Shown here: one piece after another, positions 55,180 to 64,000 of the stretch | Layout: the number at the start of each line of letters is the position of its first letter | How positions within the stretch are numbered: the first letter of the stretch is position 1 | Assembly: GCF_964063345.1 (NCBI RefSeq) | Contig: NZ_OZ061318.1 | Location: 6,014,001 to 6,078,000, forward strand | Direction of reading: 5' to 3' | DNA from: Pseudomonas lini | Lineage (GTDB): Bacteria; Pseudomonadota; Gammaproteobacteria; Pseudomonadales; Pseudomonadaceae | Length of the DNA: 64,000 nucleotides | The notes under the pieces: generated by a model | What the model was told of the DNA's origin: nothing | The model's input: the letters and a program-made list of their open reading frames with translations, nothing else | Databases searched by the model: none | Position numbers and translations under genes: made by a program

Positions 55180-56196
55180 ATGCGGGAAACGGATTCGGTG
55201 GCGGTTTACTTCATGTACCCCATGATCCATGCATTACGTGAGGAACCGCAGCGTCTGCGGGCAGTACTTGAACAGGTGAGAATTGATCCGGCACTGATGG
55301 ACCAGCCGACGGCACGGGTGCCAGCCACGGCTTTCGCCGCGTTGTGGCTGGTGCAAATTCGTGAGTTGAACGACGAATTTTTCCAGCTGGACTCCCACGG
55401 AATGCCACCAGGCAGTTTTGCCTTGATCTGTCGGGCATTGATTCAGGAGCCGACGCTGGAAAAAGCCATGCGTCAGTGCCTGGCCAATTTCGCCCTGTTC
55501 CTGCGTGATTTTCGCGGCACGTTGAGTGTGCGCGGCAAGCGTGCGGTCATCAGCTTGCAGACCTGTTCGCAGAACAGCGAGGTCAGCCGGTTGGGCGAAG
55601 AAACGTTTCTGGTGTTGATGATCAGCCTGCTGTGCTGGCTGGGTGGGCGGCGCATTCCGATCGACCGTGCGGACTTTCGTCATCAGCGTTTGGCGCTGCG
55701 TGATGATGCCATGCTCTGGGGCCCCAACCTGACCTTTGGCACCGAACGCACCGAAATCGAGTTCGCCAGTCACTACCTGCGGCTGCCAGTGGTTCAGGAC
55801 CTCGCCTCGCTGAAAGTGTTTTTGCGCACCGCACCGCAATGGCTGGTGATCCGTTTCCGCAATCAGCATGGTCTGACATCGCAGGTTCATCAGCGCTTGC
55901 GCCATAGCCATTACAGCGAATGGCCGACCTTGCAGGCCTTCGCCCTGGAGCAGCACCTGAGCCCCAGCACCTTTCGCCGCAAACTGGGACGCGAAGGCTG
56001 TTCGTATCAGGAAATCAAGGATGAAGTACGGCGCGTGGTGGCGTTTGAACGGTTGCGTCAGAGCAAGGCGAGCATCAGCGATATTGCCGAGCAGTTGGGA
56101 TTTCAGGAGCCGAGTGCGTTTCATCGGGCGTTCAAGAAATGGACGGGGGAGAGCCCGGGGCGGTATCGGGCGCGGTTTCAGGAGGGTTCTGAATGA
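55180..56196 (+). CDS. AraC-family regulator with OruR/ToxR-type N-terminal domain
   Basis: A 338-residue AraC regulator. The N-terminal 200 residues match the 'arabinose-binding-like' domain common in Pseudomonas (ALREEPQRLRAVLEQVRIDP, PPGSFALICRALIQEPTLEK). The HTH pair is LEQHLSPSTFRRKLGREGCS and ISDIAEQLGFQEPSAFHRAF then WTGESPGRYR. ATG 55180 is preferred over 55132, having GAGAGG nine bases upstream. It is divergent from the thiolase operon and likely controls it. The effector is probably a short acyl compound, by analogy with context only. Confidence 0.9.
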   Translation: MRETDSVAVYFMYPMIHALREEPQRLRAVLEQVRIDPALMDQPTARVPATAFAALWLVQIRELNDEFFQLDSHGMPPGSFALICRALIQEPTLEKAMRQCLANFALFLRDFRGTLSVRGKRAVISLQTCSQNSEVSRLGEETFLVLMISLLCWLGGRRIPIDRADFRHQRLALRDDAMLWGPNLTFGTERTEIEFASHYLRLPVVQDLASLKVFLRTAPQWLVIRFRNQHGLTSQVHQRLRHSHYSEWPTLQAFALEQHLSPSTFRRKLGREGCSYQEIKDEVRRVVAFERLRQSKASISDIAEQLGFQEPSAFHRAFKKWTGESPGRYRARFQEGSE

Positions 56197-56301
56197 GCCG
56201 CTGGTCGGCAGCGGGAACGCGTAGCCATTTCTCCCCAGTCGATTGTTGCGTCCTGATCGCGCAGATCGCCGCAGATTGAGTTGAACTCGTCGTGCGGCTG
56301 C

Positions 56302-57228
56302 TTAGGCGAGCACATGCGACTGGCTTTGCATCTCTCGTTCAAGAAAATCGATGAACGCGCGCACCTTCGCATTTAAAGCCGATCGCTCGGTGACGCAGGC
56401 ATAGATGTGCATCGGTTCAGGCTCTGCGCAAGCTGCATTGCGATTGCCCGGCTCGAACAATGGCAGTAGTCGGCCGCTGTCGATCAATGGCTGAGCGACG
56501 AAGCTGGCGAGGCGTGCGATCCCTCCGCCGTTTACAGCAATCTGCGCGATCGTATCAATGTCATCGCAGATGAAGCCCGGATTGACTTTGGCTTCGAAAC
56601 GACTGCCATTGAGTACAAAGGTCCAGGGCAGAAAACGACCATCAGTTGGATAGCGAAAGACAAGGCAAGTGTGTTGCTTCAGCTCCTCAGGTGTTGTCGG
56701 CATGCCCGCGCGGTCGAGATACGCGGGTGACGCGCAGAACACGAAAGGACGCGAGGCGATACGCCGGGCAATGAGCTGATCGTTCAGCTGCGCTTCAATA
56801 CGGATGCTGACGTCGACGCCCTCCAGCCGATGATCGACGCTGCGATCCGTACTGATCAGTTCGATGTTGATGCGCGGATAGGCGTCCTTGAATGCGGGCA
56901 TTAATGGCGCGAGTACATGCCGGCCAAATGCCGCGGTGGTGGCGATGCAAAGCGGCCCATGCGGCTTGGTTTCGACAGTGGCAGCTTGCGAGGCGAGATC
57001 AATATCACCCGGAATGTGGCGCACCTTCTCGAAATAGCGAGTGCCGCTTTCGGTGAGCGCCATGCTCCGGGTCGTACGAGAGAGCAGGCGCACGCCCAAG
57101 TGGGCTTCGAGCCGCGTGATGCTCTGGCTGACCGCCGCGGCGCTCATGCCTTGGGCACGGGCCGCCGCCGCGATGCTGCCGTTTTCTACGACACGGATAT
57201 AGGTATTGATCAAACCAAGAATATCCAT
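56302..57228 (-). CDS. LysR-family transcriptional regulator
   Basis: A 308-residue LysR-type regulator. The HTH is IAAAARAQGMSAAAVSQSIT then RLEAHLGVRLLSRTTRSM (residues 16-53), followed by a periplasmic-binding-like effector domain (GPLCIATTAAFGRHVLAPLM, PRINIELISTDRSVDH). It belongs to the CrgA/DsdC-like subgroup that often acts on the divergent gene. The divergent neighbour is a DUF2798 membrane protein 126 bp away, with TTCTTAAGAA (57257-57266) between them. The ligand is unknown. Confidence 0.92.
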   Translation of the reverse strand: MDILGLINTYIRVVENGSIAAAARAQGMSAAAVSQSITRLEAHLGVRLLSRTTRSMALTESGTRYFEKVRHIPGDIDLASQAATVETKPHGPLCIATTAAFGRHVLAPLMPAFKDAYPRINIELISTDRSVDHRLEGVDVSIRIEAQLNDQLIARRIASRPFVFCASPAYLDRAGMPTTPEELKQHTCLVFRYPTDGRFLPWTFVLNGSRFEAKVNPGFICDDIDTIAQIAVNGGGIARLASFVAQPLIDSGRLLPLFEPGNRNAACAEPEPMHIYACVTERSALNAKVRAFIDFLEREMQSQSHVLA

Positions 57229-57256
57229 CGGGTCCCCGTGCTCGATTCGTTGATTT

Positions 57257-57266
57257 TTCTTAAGAA
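57257..57266. promoter_or_regulatory. Palindrome TTCTTAAGAA in the LysR divergent region
   Basis: A perfect 10-bp palindrome 29 bases upstream of the LysR start. LysR proteins bind short T-N11-A dyads near their own start, so this is a possible autoregulatory element. Confidence 0.25.
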
Positions 57267-57354
57267 TGATTCAAGCGTAACGCGTCTACCGGCGTGTTCG
57301 GCAGCTTGCTAGGTTAGCCGCTCTCGCCACTCAAGATCGACAAGGCTCAAATCG

Positions 57355-57618
57355 ATGACCGATAGAACAGCTAGAAATACTGCACGTTTTCGCTTGCCTA
57401 AACACACGACGCCTTACGTCTTTGCGCTTTACATGGCCACTGTCATGGCGTTTCTCATGTGTCTCGTCATCACAATCGCCGAATTCGGAATAGGTGAACA
57501 TTACATGGAAAATGTGATGAATGCGTACCGGGTGGCAATGCCTTCGGCATTCGTCTGCGTGCTCATCGTGCGTCCGTTCGTTGCCCGACTTGTGGCGTGG
57601 ACCGTGCACGCCCACTAA
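57355..57618 (+). CDS. DUF2798-type small membrane protein
   Basis: An 87-residue protein with two membrane segments, FALYMATVMAFLMCLVITIA (residues about 23-42) and VAMPSAFVCVLIVRPFVARL (about 59-78), preceded by a basic N-terminus. This matches the DUF2798 family of 75-90-residue proteins with two transmembrane helices. No function is known for the family. It is divergent from the LysR gene and probably under its control. The 256 bp after it, before the MFS gene, show no further gene. Confidence 0.78.
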   Translation: MTDRTARNTARFRLPKHTTPYVFALYMATVMAFLMCLVITIAEFGIGEHYMENVMNAYRVAMPSAFVCVLIVRPFVARLVAWTVHAH

Positions 57619-57856
57619 GAGAAAAAGTGGGGAACGCGCAGTGATCGTATGACTATGGTTGAAAAAGTTGTCGTCGCCATATTGGTAGAATTGAAGGGCT
57701 ATCGGCCAGAATTTCCCGCGTCTCTTGCGGGATATGAGTCCACATGCCTTCGAGACAGACGGCCATTTTTCAGATTGACAGGGCGGTAGGGGACTCGATA
57801 TAAAAAGCCGCGTTGTACGACGACAGACAATTCGTCGGCAATCATCACCCTAATCC

Positions 57857-57864
57857 AACAATAA
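57857..57864 (+). promoter_or_regulatory. Crc/Hfq-type motif before the MFS gene
   Basis: AACAATAA matches AAnAAnAA exactly and lies 10-18 bases before the ATG at 57875, overlapping the ribosome-binding region. Confidence 0.45.
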
Positions 57865-57874
57865 AAGTGATGCC

Positions 57875-59278
57875 ATGAATCTGAACGAGCCCATCAATGC
57901 TCAGCGAGTCGGCCAGGCCGTCGGCAAATATCGCTGGACGATCTGCGCGCTGTTGTTTTTTGCCACCACCGTCAATTACCTCGACCGCCAAGTATTAAGT
58001 CTGTTGGCGCCGGATCTATCGACGCAATTTGGCTGGAGTAATAGCGATTACGCCAATATCGCCTCTGTTTTCCAGTTTGTGTACGCGATTTCCATGCTGT
58101 TTGCCGGCCGCGTGGTCGACAAGATCGGCACCAAGACCGCCTATGTGATAGCGATCGGCATCTGGTCGACCGGCGCGATCATGCACGCCTTTGCGGTGCC
58201 GATGGGTGAGGGGATTGGTGCCGTGTTCAGCGCGTTCGGCATTGTCATGATTCCGGTTTCGATCGCAGGTTTCATGGTGTCGCGCGCCGTGCTGGCAATA
58301 GGCGAAGCGGGCAACTTCCCGATCGCAATCAAGGCCACCGCAGAATACTTCCCGAAGAAGGAGCGTTCCTTTGCCACCGGCATTTTCAATTCCGGTGCCA
58401 ATGTGGGCGCGATCCTGGCGCCGATCTGCGTGCCGCTGATCGCCAGCCTATGGGGCTGGGAAGCGGCTTTCATCGTGATCGGTATGTTGGGTTTCGTTTG
58501 GGTGGGCGTATGGATTGCGCTGTACGAGAAACCGGAGCAGCAAAAACGCCTGTCGGCGCAGGAGCTGGCCTACATCCGCAGCGACCAGGTCGTGCAGGTG
58601 GTCACCCGCCCGGTACCGGGTGTCGTCGATAAAAAAGTATCGTGGTTCAAATTGCTCACCTACCGTCAGACTTGGGCCTTTGCCTTCGGTAAATTCATGA
58701 CCGACGGTGTGTGGTGGTTCTTCCTGTTCTGGCTTCCCACCTATCTGTCGGCGCAATACGGCATGAAAGGCCAAGCCATCGTGATGCCGCTGGCCGTGTT
58801 GTACAGCATGACCATGGTCGGCAGTATCGGCGGCGGCTGGTTCCCCAGCTATTTCATGTCACGCGGCGACGCGCCGTATGACGGTCGCATGAAAGCCATG
58901 CTGGTGATCGCTTTCTTCCCGCTGCTGGTGTTACTGGCGCAGCCATTGGGTTACATCAGTTTCTGGGTGCCAGTGCTGCTGATTGGCGTGGGCGCATCGG
59001 CGCACCAGGCATGGTCGTGCAACATTTTCACCACCGTGTCGGACATGTTTCCGCAAAAATCCATCGCCTCGGTGGTCGGTATTGGCGGTTTGGCAGGCGG
59101 CTTGGGCGGCGTAGTGATGACCAAGATCGGCGGTTGGGTGATCGATCACTACAAGCTGATCGGTGATATTCATACCGGCTACATGATCATGTTTGCCATC
59201 TGTGCGCTGGCCTATCTGGTGGCATGGAGCGTAATGAAGGCGCTGGTACCACGCCATAAGGAAATCACCGATCTGTAA
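57875..59278 (+). CDS. MFS transporter, anion:cation symporter (hexuronate/galactonate-like)
   Basis: A 467-residue major facilitator with about twelve membrane segments. The signatures TTVNYLDRQVLSLLAPDLST and the loop-2 region FAGRVVDKIGTKTAYV fit the ACS family (ExuT/DgoT/GarP), and LAIGEAGNFPIAIKATAEYF is highly typical of hexuronate and galactonate carriers. Members import sugar acids with protons. No sugar-acid catabolic genes adjoin it. A Crc-type motif sits in its leader, in keeping with a catabolite-repressed uptake gene. Confidence 0.92.
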   Translation: MNLNEPINAQRVGQAVGKYRWTICALLFFATTVNYLDRQVLSLLAPDLSTQFGWSNSDYANIASVFQFVYAISMLFAGRVVDKIGTKTAYVIAIGIWSTGAIMHAFAVPMGEGIGAVFSAFGIVMIPVSIAGFMVSRAVLAIGEAGNFPIAIKATAEYFPKKERSFATGIFNSGANVGAILAPICVPLIASLWGWEAAFIVIGMLGFVWVGVWIALYEKPEQQKRLSAQELAYIRSDQVVQVVTRPVPGVVDKKVSWFKLLTYRQTWAFAFGKFMTDGVWWFFLFWLPTYLSAQYGMKGQAIVMPLAVLYSMTMVGSIGGGWFPSYFMSRGDAPYDGRMKAMLVIAFFPLLVLLAQPLGYISFWVPVLLIGVGASAHQAWSCNIFTTVSDMFPQKSIASVVGIGGLAGGLGGVVMTKIGGWVIDHYKLIGDIHTGYMIMFAICALAYLVAWSVMKALVPRHKEITDL

Positions 59279-59594
59279 ACGGCTGGCACCCATAAACCAG
59301 CGAGCGTTACGCACTGCAATGGATTTTTTCGCAGTGCGTGACCTGACCCCCTTCCTCTGAATCTCCACCCCCCCCGCACGGGATTCTCATCCTGATTACC
59401 CTGTCGTAACACTCCATCGCCGCGCTGAACATGTTGATCTGGTCGACGAAGTACCGGCTGTCGGTGCCGACCATCGGATTGCCATGTCGCTGCATGGGTA
59501 ATGCGCGTTGTTTGAGGTGATCCGGCCAATTGCTCTACACAGTCGTTCGGCATGATCTAAGCTGCAAAAGATGGTTTTTCGAGCAGGGGTTTCA
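59279..59594. other. 316-bp gap between MFS and secretion genes
   Basis: It contains a hairpin at 59309-59339 (ACGCACTGC with GCAGTGCGT, 13-base loop) 30 bases after the MFS stop, likely its terminator though without a following T-run. A minus-strand reading frame around 59400-59495 (GNPMVGTDSRYFVDQINMFS) has protein-like composition, but I do not recognise it; it may be the end of an old gene. Otherwise nothing seen. Confidence 0.4.
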
Positions 59595-61376
59595 ATGCGA
59601 AGCACACCTGAAAACAGTCTGAAAAATGCGTTGAAAGCCTGTAGAGACAGCTTTATTTCTGTGGGCTTTTTCAGCCTTTTCATCAACGCGCTAATGCTCG
59701 TGCCTACCTTCTATATGCTTCAGGTGTATGGGCGGGTGATGACCAGCGGAAGTCTGACAACCCTGGCAATGCTGACGCTGATCATGACCGGCCTGGTCGT
59801 TACGCTAGGCTCCCTGGAATGGGTTCGTTCGCGCATCATGGTTCGGGTCAGTACCCGGCTGGATGTGTTGCTCAGTCGCCAAGTCTATAAGGCCAGCTTC
59901 AAACGGGCTCTGGACAGTGGCGGGATGGATGCCTCGGCCCAGTCGCTCAACGACTTGACGGGCTTGAGACAGTTTCTCTCCGGTCCTGGATTGTTCGCTT
60001 TTTTCGATGCGCCCTGGTTGCCTATCTATATCGCTGTGATGTTCATGTTTCATCCCTGGTTTGGCTGGGTCGCGACGGGCAGTGCGCTGTTGTTGTTATT
60101 GCTCGCGTTTATCAATGAGAGGCTGACGGGGCCGACACTGGCCCAGGCTAACAAGGAACATATTGGCGCGACGCTCTATACCACGAAAAATCTGCGCAAC
60201 GCTGAAGTCATCGAGTCCATGGGCATGCTTGAAACCCTCATGGACCGTTGGGGACATCGTCAAAGAAATGTCCTGTTGCTGCAGGCACAGGCGAGCGACA
60301 GAGGAGCCATAATCAGCACGCTTTCCAGGAGTTTCCGGATCCTGGTGCAGTCACTGATCCTTGGTCTGGGGGCGTATCTGGCCGTGGACCATCAGGTGGG
60401 GGCAGGCTTGGTGTTTGCCGGGTCCGTGCTGCTAGGGCGCGCATTGGCCCCCATCGATCTGATCATCGGCAGTTGGCGGGGCTTTATTGCGGCCCGCTCG
60501 CAGTACCGCCGTCTCAATGACATCCTCGACAAACAACAGGCTCAGCCCGAGCGTATGCCCTTGCCTGCGCCTCAGGGACACGTGCAGGTGGAGAGTTTGG
60601 TAGTCGCGGCACCTGGCTCGAAAACGCCGATCATCAACAACATAAGTTTCAGCGTACCTGCTGGCTGCGTTGTCGGAATCATCGGTCCAAGTGCAGCGGG
60701 CAAGTCCACCCTGGCCAGGGCACTGATGGGGATATGGGTGCCGCAACATGGCGTGGTCCGGCTCGATGGCGCGGACATCAGCGCGTGGGACAAACATGAA
60801 CTCGGGCCGCATATAGGTTACCTGCCCCAGGACATTGAATTGTTCGAAGGCAGCATCAGCGAGAACATTGCCCGCTTCACCGAGGTCGACTCGGCGCAAG
60901 TCATTCTGGCTGCCAGGACCGCTGGCGTTCACGAAATGATTTTGCAGTTGCCCGATGGCTACGACACCGTCATTGGCAGCGAGGGCCTCATGCTGTCGGG
61001 AGGGCAGCGCCAGCGCATCGGACTGGCCCGTGCCCTGTATGGCAGCCCGCGGCTGATTATTCTCGACGAGCCTAACTCCAATCTTGACGAAGTCGGTGAT
61101 CGCGCCCTGGTGGCAGCCATCCAGCAGCTCAAGCAGACCGGCGCGACCCTGTTTGTGATTACCCACCGAACCAACATCGTGTCGCAGCTTGACCGGCTCA
61201 TGGTGATGAGCGCAGGGGTTATCAGTCTCTATGGGCCGCGCGAGCAGGTGCTCGCCGAACTCGCGCAGAAACAGCAGGCACAAAAACACGCCATGTCGGC
61301 AGGCGCCAGCATGACTTCGGTCAAAACCAGCAAGGGCGATGCCGATGAACCCTACGATGCCCAGTCGTCAAATTGA
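59595..61376 (+). CDS. Type I secretion ABC ATPase/permease (AprD/PrtD type)
   Basis: A 593-residue inner-membrane exporter subunit. An N-terminal membrane domain with about six segments (FFSLFINALMLVPTFYMLQV) is followed by an ABC cassette with Walker A GPSAAGKST, signature LSGGQRQRIGLARAL and Walker B LIILDEPNSNLD. It has no C39-peptidase-like N-terminus, which fits the AprD/PrtD/HasD group that exports RTX proteases, lipases or haemophores by a C-terminal signal. ATG 59595 is preferred to the frame start at 59571. The adaptor gene overlaps its end. No substrate gene is visible upstream. Confidence 0.93.
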   Translation: MRSTPENSLKNALKACRDSFISVGFFSLFINALMLVPTFYMLQVYGRVMTSGSLTTLAMLTLIMTGLVVTLGSLEWVRSRIMVRVSTRLDVLLSRQVYKASFKRALDSGGMDASAQSLNDLTGLRQFLSGPGLFAFFDAPWLPIYIAVMFMFHPWFGWVATGSALLLLLLAFINERLTGPTLAQANKEHIGATLYTTKNLRNAEVIESMGMLETLMDRWGHRQRNVLLLQAQASDRGAIISTLSRSFRILVQSLILGLGAYLAVDHQVGAGLVFAGSVLLGRALAPIDLIIGSWRGFIAARSQYRRLNDILDKQQAQPERMPLPAPQGHVQVESLVVAAPGSKTPIINNISFSVPAGCVVGIIGPSAAGKSTLARALMGIWVPQHGVVRLDGADISAWDKHELGPHIGYLPQDIELFEGSISENIARFTEVDSAQVILAARTAGVHEMILQLPDGYDTVIGSEGLMLSGGQRQRIGLARALYGSPRLIILDEPNSNLDEVGDRALVAAIQQLKQTGATLFVITHRTNIVSQLDRLMVMSAGVISLYGPREQVLAELAQKQQAQKHAMSAGASMTSVKTSKGDADEPYDAQSSN

Positions 61377-62670
61377 AAGCTTCGCCGGCCTGCCGATATC
61401 TGATCGTAAAGCACGCCGCCTGGGCATTGGTATTGTGGGGTTGACCTTTGGCCTGTTCGGCACCTGGGCGGCGCTCGCGCCCCTCGACGGTGCCGCTTAC
61501 GCGCCGGGGGTGGTCACCGTCCAGACTTACCGCAAAACGGTCCAGCATCCTGAAGGGGGCATCGTCAAAGAGGTACTGGTCCATGACGGTGACATCGTCA
61601 AGCGTGGCGATCCGCTGATCATTCTTGATGATGCCCAGTTGCGCTTCGAATACGAGATGACCCGAGGCCAGCTGGTCGCGACCAGAGCCATGGAGGCAAG
61701 ACTCAGGGCCGAGCGCGACACACTGTCGGCGATCAGCTTTGGGGAGATAGCCGATCCGGACAGTCTGCGAGGAGTGGAGGCGCGCCAGGGCGAGACCCAG
61801 GTATTCAACGCCCGGCAGGGCTCGCGGCTGGGTCAGATCTCGGTGTTGCGCGAGCGCATTGGGCAGTTGAGTCAACAGATCAAAGGACTGGAATCGATGA
61901 TTGGTGCCAAGGTTCATCTGGAGAAATCCTACAGCGGTGAAATCGTTGAATTGACCGACCTGCTCAAGCAAGGGTTCGTTGATAAACAACGCCTGCTCGA
62001 GCAGGAACGCAAGCTGGGGATGCTCAGGTCGGAGGTGGCTGATCACCGTTCCGCTATTAACAAGACTCGTCTGCAGATCAACGAAACACAGCTGCAGATT
62101 CTGCAAATCGACAAGGATTTCAGTACCGAGGTGGTCAAGGAGCTGGCCGAGGTTCAGACCCGAATGTACGACTTGCAAGAGAAAACCTCGTCCCTGGAGG
62201 ATCGGCTCAGTCGTATCGTCATCCGCGCGCCCGACGCAGGCATGGTGATTGGCATGACGGTGCACACCATTGGTGGTGTGGTGAGCCCGGCGACGCCGCT
62301 GCTGGATATCGTTCCCTCGGTTTCCGAGCTGGTCATAGAGGCCCAGGTCGCGCCGGTGGATATTGATCGTATCGCCATCGGCAAGCGTGCCGACATCCGT
62401 TTCGGCGCATTCAATAGTGCGACCACGCCGGTGATCGAAGGCGAGGTCAGCAGTGTCTCGGCGGACCGGCTGACCAACGAAAAGACCGGGACAGCCTATT
62501 ACCTTGCGCGGGTGCGGGTAACCGAGGAGGGCGCGCACACCTTGGGTGAGCGCAAATTACTGCCGGGGATGCCCGCGGATGTGTTGATAATCACGGGGCA
62601 ACGTACGCTGTTGCAATACCTGATGCAGCCCGCTCGCAATGCCATCGCTCAATCGATGATCGAGGAATGA
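61345..62670 (+). CDS. Type I secretion periplasmic adaptor (HlyD/AprE family)
   Basis: A 441-residue membrane-fusion protein. A single membrane anchor (LGIGIVGLTFGLFGTWAALA, about residues 24-43) is followed by a lipoyl-type half (VKEVLVHDGDIVKRGDPLII), a long coiled coil (about 100-285) and the second half with IRAPDAGMVIGMTVHTIGG, ending in a beta-barrel region. The start overlaps the ATPase 3' end by 32 bases; ATG 61345 is eight bases from AAGGG, and ATG 61339 is also possible. It bridges the ATPase to the outer-membrane channel encoded next. Confidence 0.92.
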   Translation: MNPTMPSRQIESFAGLPISDRKARRLGIGIVGLTFGLFGTWAALAPLDGAAYAPGVVTVQTYRKTVQHPEGGIVKEVLVHDGDIVKRGDPLIILDDAQLRFEYEMTRGQLVATRAMEARLRAERDTLSAISFGEIADPDSLRGVEARQGETQVFNARQGSRLGQISVLRERIGQLSQQIKGLESMIGAKVHLEKSYSGEIVELTDLLKQGFVDKQRLLEQERKLGMLRSEVADHRSAINKTRLQINETQLQILQIDKDFSTEVVKELAEVQTRMYDLQEKTSSLEDRLSRIVIRAPDAGMVIGMTVHTIGGVVSPATPLLDIVPSVSELVIEAQVAPVDIDRIAIGKRADIRFGAFNSATTPVIEGEVSSVSADRLTNEKTGTAYYLARVRVTEEGAHTLGERKLLPGMPADVLIITGQRTLLQYLMQPARNAIAQSMIEE

Positions 62671-64000
62671 TCGTGCGAGTACCTGCAGCGTTGCCCGGTG
62701 GTCTGCTCATGCTGGTACTGGGCACCGTTGCCCAGGCGCAAACCACAGCAGCCACGCCGACGGGGGTCAGTGCCTCGACGTTTTCCACCGACCTCATGCA
62801 GTTGTACCGTGAGTCACGACTGGAAGATCCGCGGGTATTGGCCTCCTACGCGCAAGCGCAGGCGGGCAAGGAACATCAGCGCGAGGCCTTGGGTGCGCTG
62901 TTCCCCCAGGTATCGCTCAACGCCGGGACGAATCGGATTCATCAGGAGAACGACCTGGTGCAGCGCAGTTACGATAGCGAAAACTACAGCCTGGTGCTGC
63001 GTCAGTACCTCTACAACAAGACCGCGTGGGAGAACTACCAGAAATTCAAAAGCCTGGCCAGGCAGTCCGAATCGCAAGCGCTGGACGCCCAGGCCGAGGC
63101 CACGGTGGACTTGGCGCAGCGTTATTTCACCGCGTTGGCGGCCGAAGATGAACTGGAGTTGGTGAGGGCGGAGCGTCGAACCACGCAAAAGAGTCTGGAC
63201 CGAGTCAATGCGTTGTACGAAAAGCAGCTGGCAATGATTACTGATCAGCTCGACCTCAAGGCCCGGGTAGATTTGCTGGCGGCGCAGGAACTGGATGCCC
63301 AGAACCAGGCCAGTATCAGTCGCGAGGCATTGGCAGAGATCGTCGGCCGGCCGGTCAAGGAGAAGCTCAACCGGATTCGCGATGACGTGCAGCTACGGGT
63401 TTCGGCGCAGAGCCTTGAAACCTGGGTCCGCGACGGTATAGCGCTAAACCCGGCGCTCAAGGCCAACGAGAGCGGCGTCGAAGCAGCGGGTGCTGCGTTG
63501 CGCAGCGGCAAGGGCGGGCACTATCCGACCCTGAGTCTGAGCCTGAGCGCACAACAGACCAACGAGGGCTACAACAATACCCTGGCGCCGCGCACCGACA
63601 GCTATGTCGCCGGTATTGGCCTTCAGGTGCCGCTGTACAGCGGCGGCTCGACCTCGGCGCGGGTCCGTGGGCTCTATCAGGATCAGATTACCGCCGAGCA
63701 GGAACTGGAAGCGATCCGGCGCCGGGTGGTCAAGGAGATCACTAGCGCTTACCTGACTGCCAATTCGAGCGGAGAAAAGATCAGTGCGAGCCGAAATGCC
63801 CTGGCCTCGGCACAGCTGTCCAGAGTGGCCGCAGAGAAAGCGCTCAATTACGGAATGGTCAATGCTGTCGATGTACTGACCAGCGTACGCAACGAATTCC
63901 GGGCTCGCCGTGACCTGCTCAAGTCGCAGTACGAGTTCGTCACTAATGTCCTTACCCTCAATCGCTGGGCGGGAAAGCCGCCTGTCGAGGGTGTCGAAAA
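62667..64000 (+). CDS. TolC-family outer-membrane channel of the type I system (runs off right edge)
   Basis: Partial; no stop is reached. The ATG at 62667 overlaps the adaptor stop (ATGA). It encodes a signal peptide (LLMLVLGTVAQAQT) and then DLMQLYRESRLEDPRVLASY, ALGALFPQVSLNAGTNR, NAVDVLTSVRNEF and the internal repeat typical of TolC/AprF proteins (alternating beta-strands and long helices). At least 444 residues are present. Together with the two upstream genes it makes a complete ATPase-adaptor-channel export machine. The substrate is probably encoded beyond the right edge or elsewhere. Confidence 0.92.
   Translation, partial: MIVRVPAALPGGLLMLVLGTVAQAQTTAATPTGVSASTFSTDLMQLYRESRLEDPRVLASYAQAQAGKEHQREALGALFPQVSLNAGTNRIHQENDLVQRSYDSENYSLVLRQYLYNKTAWENYQKFKSLARQSESQALDAQAEATVDLAQRYFTALAAEDELELVRAERRTTQKSLDRVNALYEKQLAMITDQLDLKARVDLLAAQELDAQNQASISREALAEIVGRPVKEKLNRIRDDVQLRVSAQSLETWVRDGIALNPALKANESGVEAAGAALRSGKGGHYPTLSLSLSAQQTNEGYNNTLAPRTDSYVAGIGLQVPLYSGGSTSARVRGLYQDQITAEQELEAIRRRVVKEITSAYLTANSSGEKISASRNALASAQLSRVAAEKALNYGMVNAVDVLTSVRNEFRARRDLLKSQYEFVTNVLTLNRWAGKPPVEGVE

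Noticed and set aside
59307..59495. Minus-strand frame as the end of a transposase
   Set aside because: No transposase catalytic motif or terminal inverted repeat could be seen; left as unrecognised.

Overview
The window looks like a chromosomal segment of a Pseudomonas, most likely of the P. fluorescens group. This rests on gene content (OprD-type porin, GlxA and AraC regulators, LysE exporters, AprDEF-like type I secretion) and on A-rich Crc/Hfq-type motifs in front of several catabolic genes. Much of the window is GC-rich, but the sugar-uptake block (about 11-19 kb) and the biosynthetic block (about 40-48 kb) are visibly more AT-rich, which suggests acquired DNA. I see no tRNA, rRNA, CRISPR array or intact insertion sequence.

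Layout. 0-2.1 kb: start of an OprD-family porin, a secreted metallo-beta-lactamase-fold hydrolase and a YcaC-like cysteine hydrolase. 2.5-9.3 kb: a phosphorelay made of two overlapping response regulators, one with two different DNA-binding domains, divergent from a 1714-residue pseudokinase/ATPase/GAF/histidine kinase. 9.4-20.5 kb: a small AraC regulator, then a sugar (probably fructose) regulon: fructokinase, FrcK-like kinase, ABC transporter, LacI repressor with duplicated composite operators, an additional Pgi and a LamB-type porin. 20.7-26.4 kb: a GlxA regulator divergent from a polar-amino-acid-type ABC transporter and an amidase, suggesting uptake and hydrolysis of an amide. 26.4-32.7 kb: LysE exporter, an AsnC regulator broken by a stop codon, a periplasmic sugar-binding protein paired with a GAF-GGDEF-EAL membrane protein, and a second LysE exporter.

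32.7-36 kb is a partly decayed metabolite locus: an accessory anthranilate synthase pair, the last 34 codons of a LuxR regulator, and a broken phenylacetate-CoA-ligase-like N-terminus.

36-48.1 kb is the most interesting part. A leftward eight-gene set encodes an SDR reductase, an adenylating enzyme, a HAD phosphatase, a FAD monooxygenase, a multi-ACP protein, a ketosynthase fused to a pseudo-ketosynthase and two AfsA-like hotdog domains, an SRPBCC protein and an outer-membrane barrel. A TetR regulator is divergent from it. AfsA is the A-factor (gamma-butyrolactone) synthase family of Streptomyces, whose pathway also uses a phosphatase, a reductase and a TetR-family receptor. I propose that this is an undescribed butyrolactone- or butenolide-like system in a Gram-negative host.

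48.3-64 kb: a methyltransferase, two secreted halovibrin-like proteins (one frameshifted), a TetR/3-hydroxyacyl-CoA dehydrogenase/thiolase group with a divergent AraC regulator, a LysR regulator with a DUF2798 membrane protein, an MFS transporter, and a type I secretion ATPase, adaptor and TolC-like protein that runs off the right edge.
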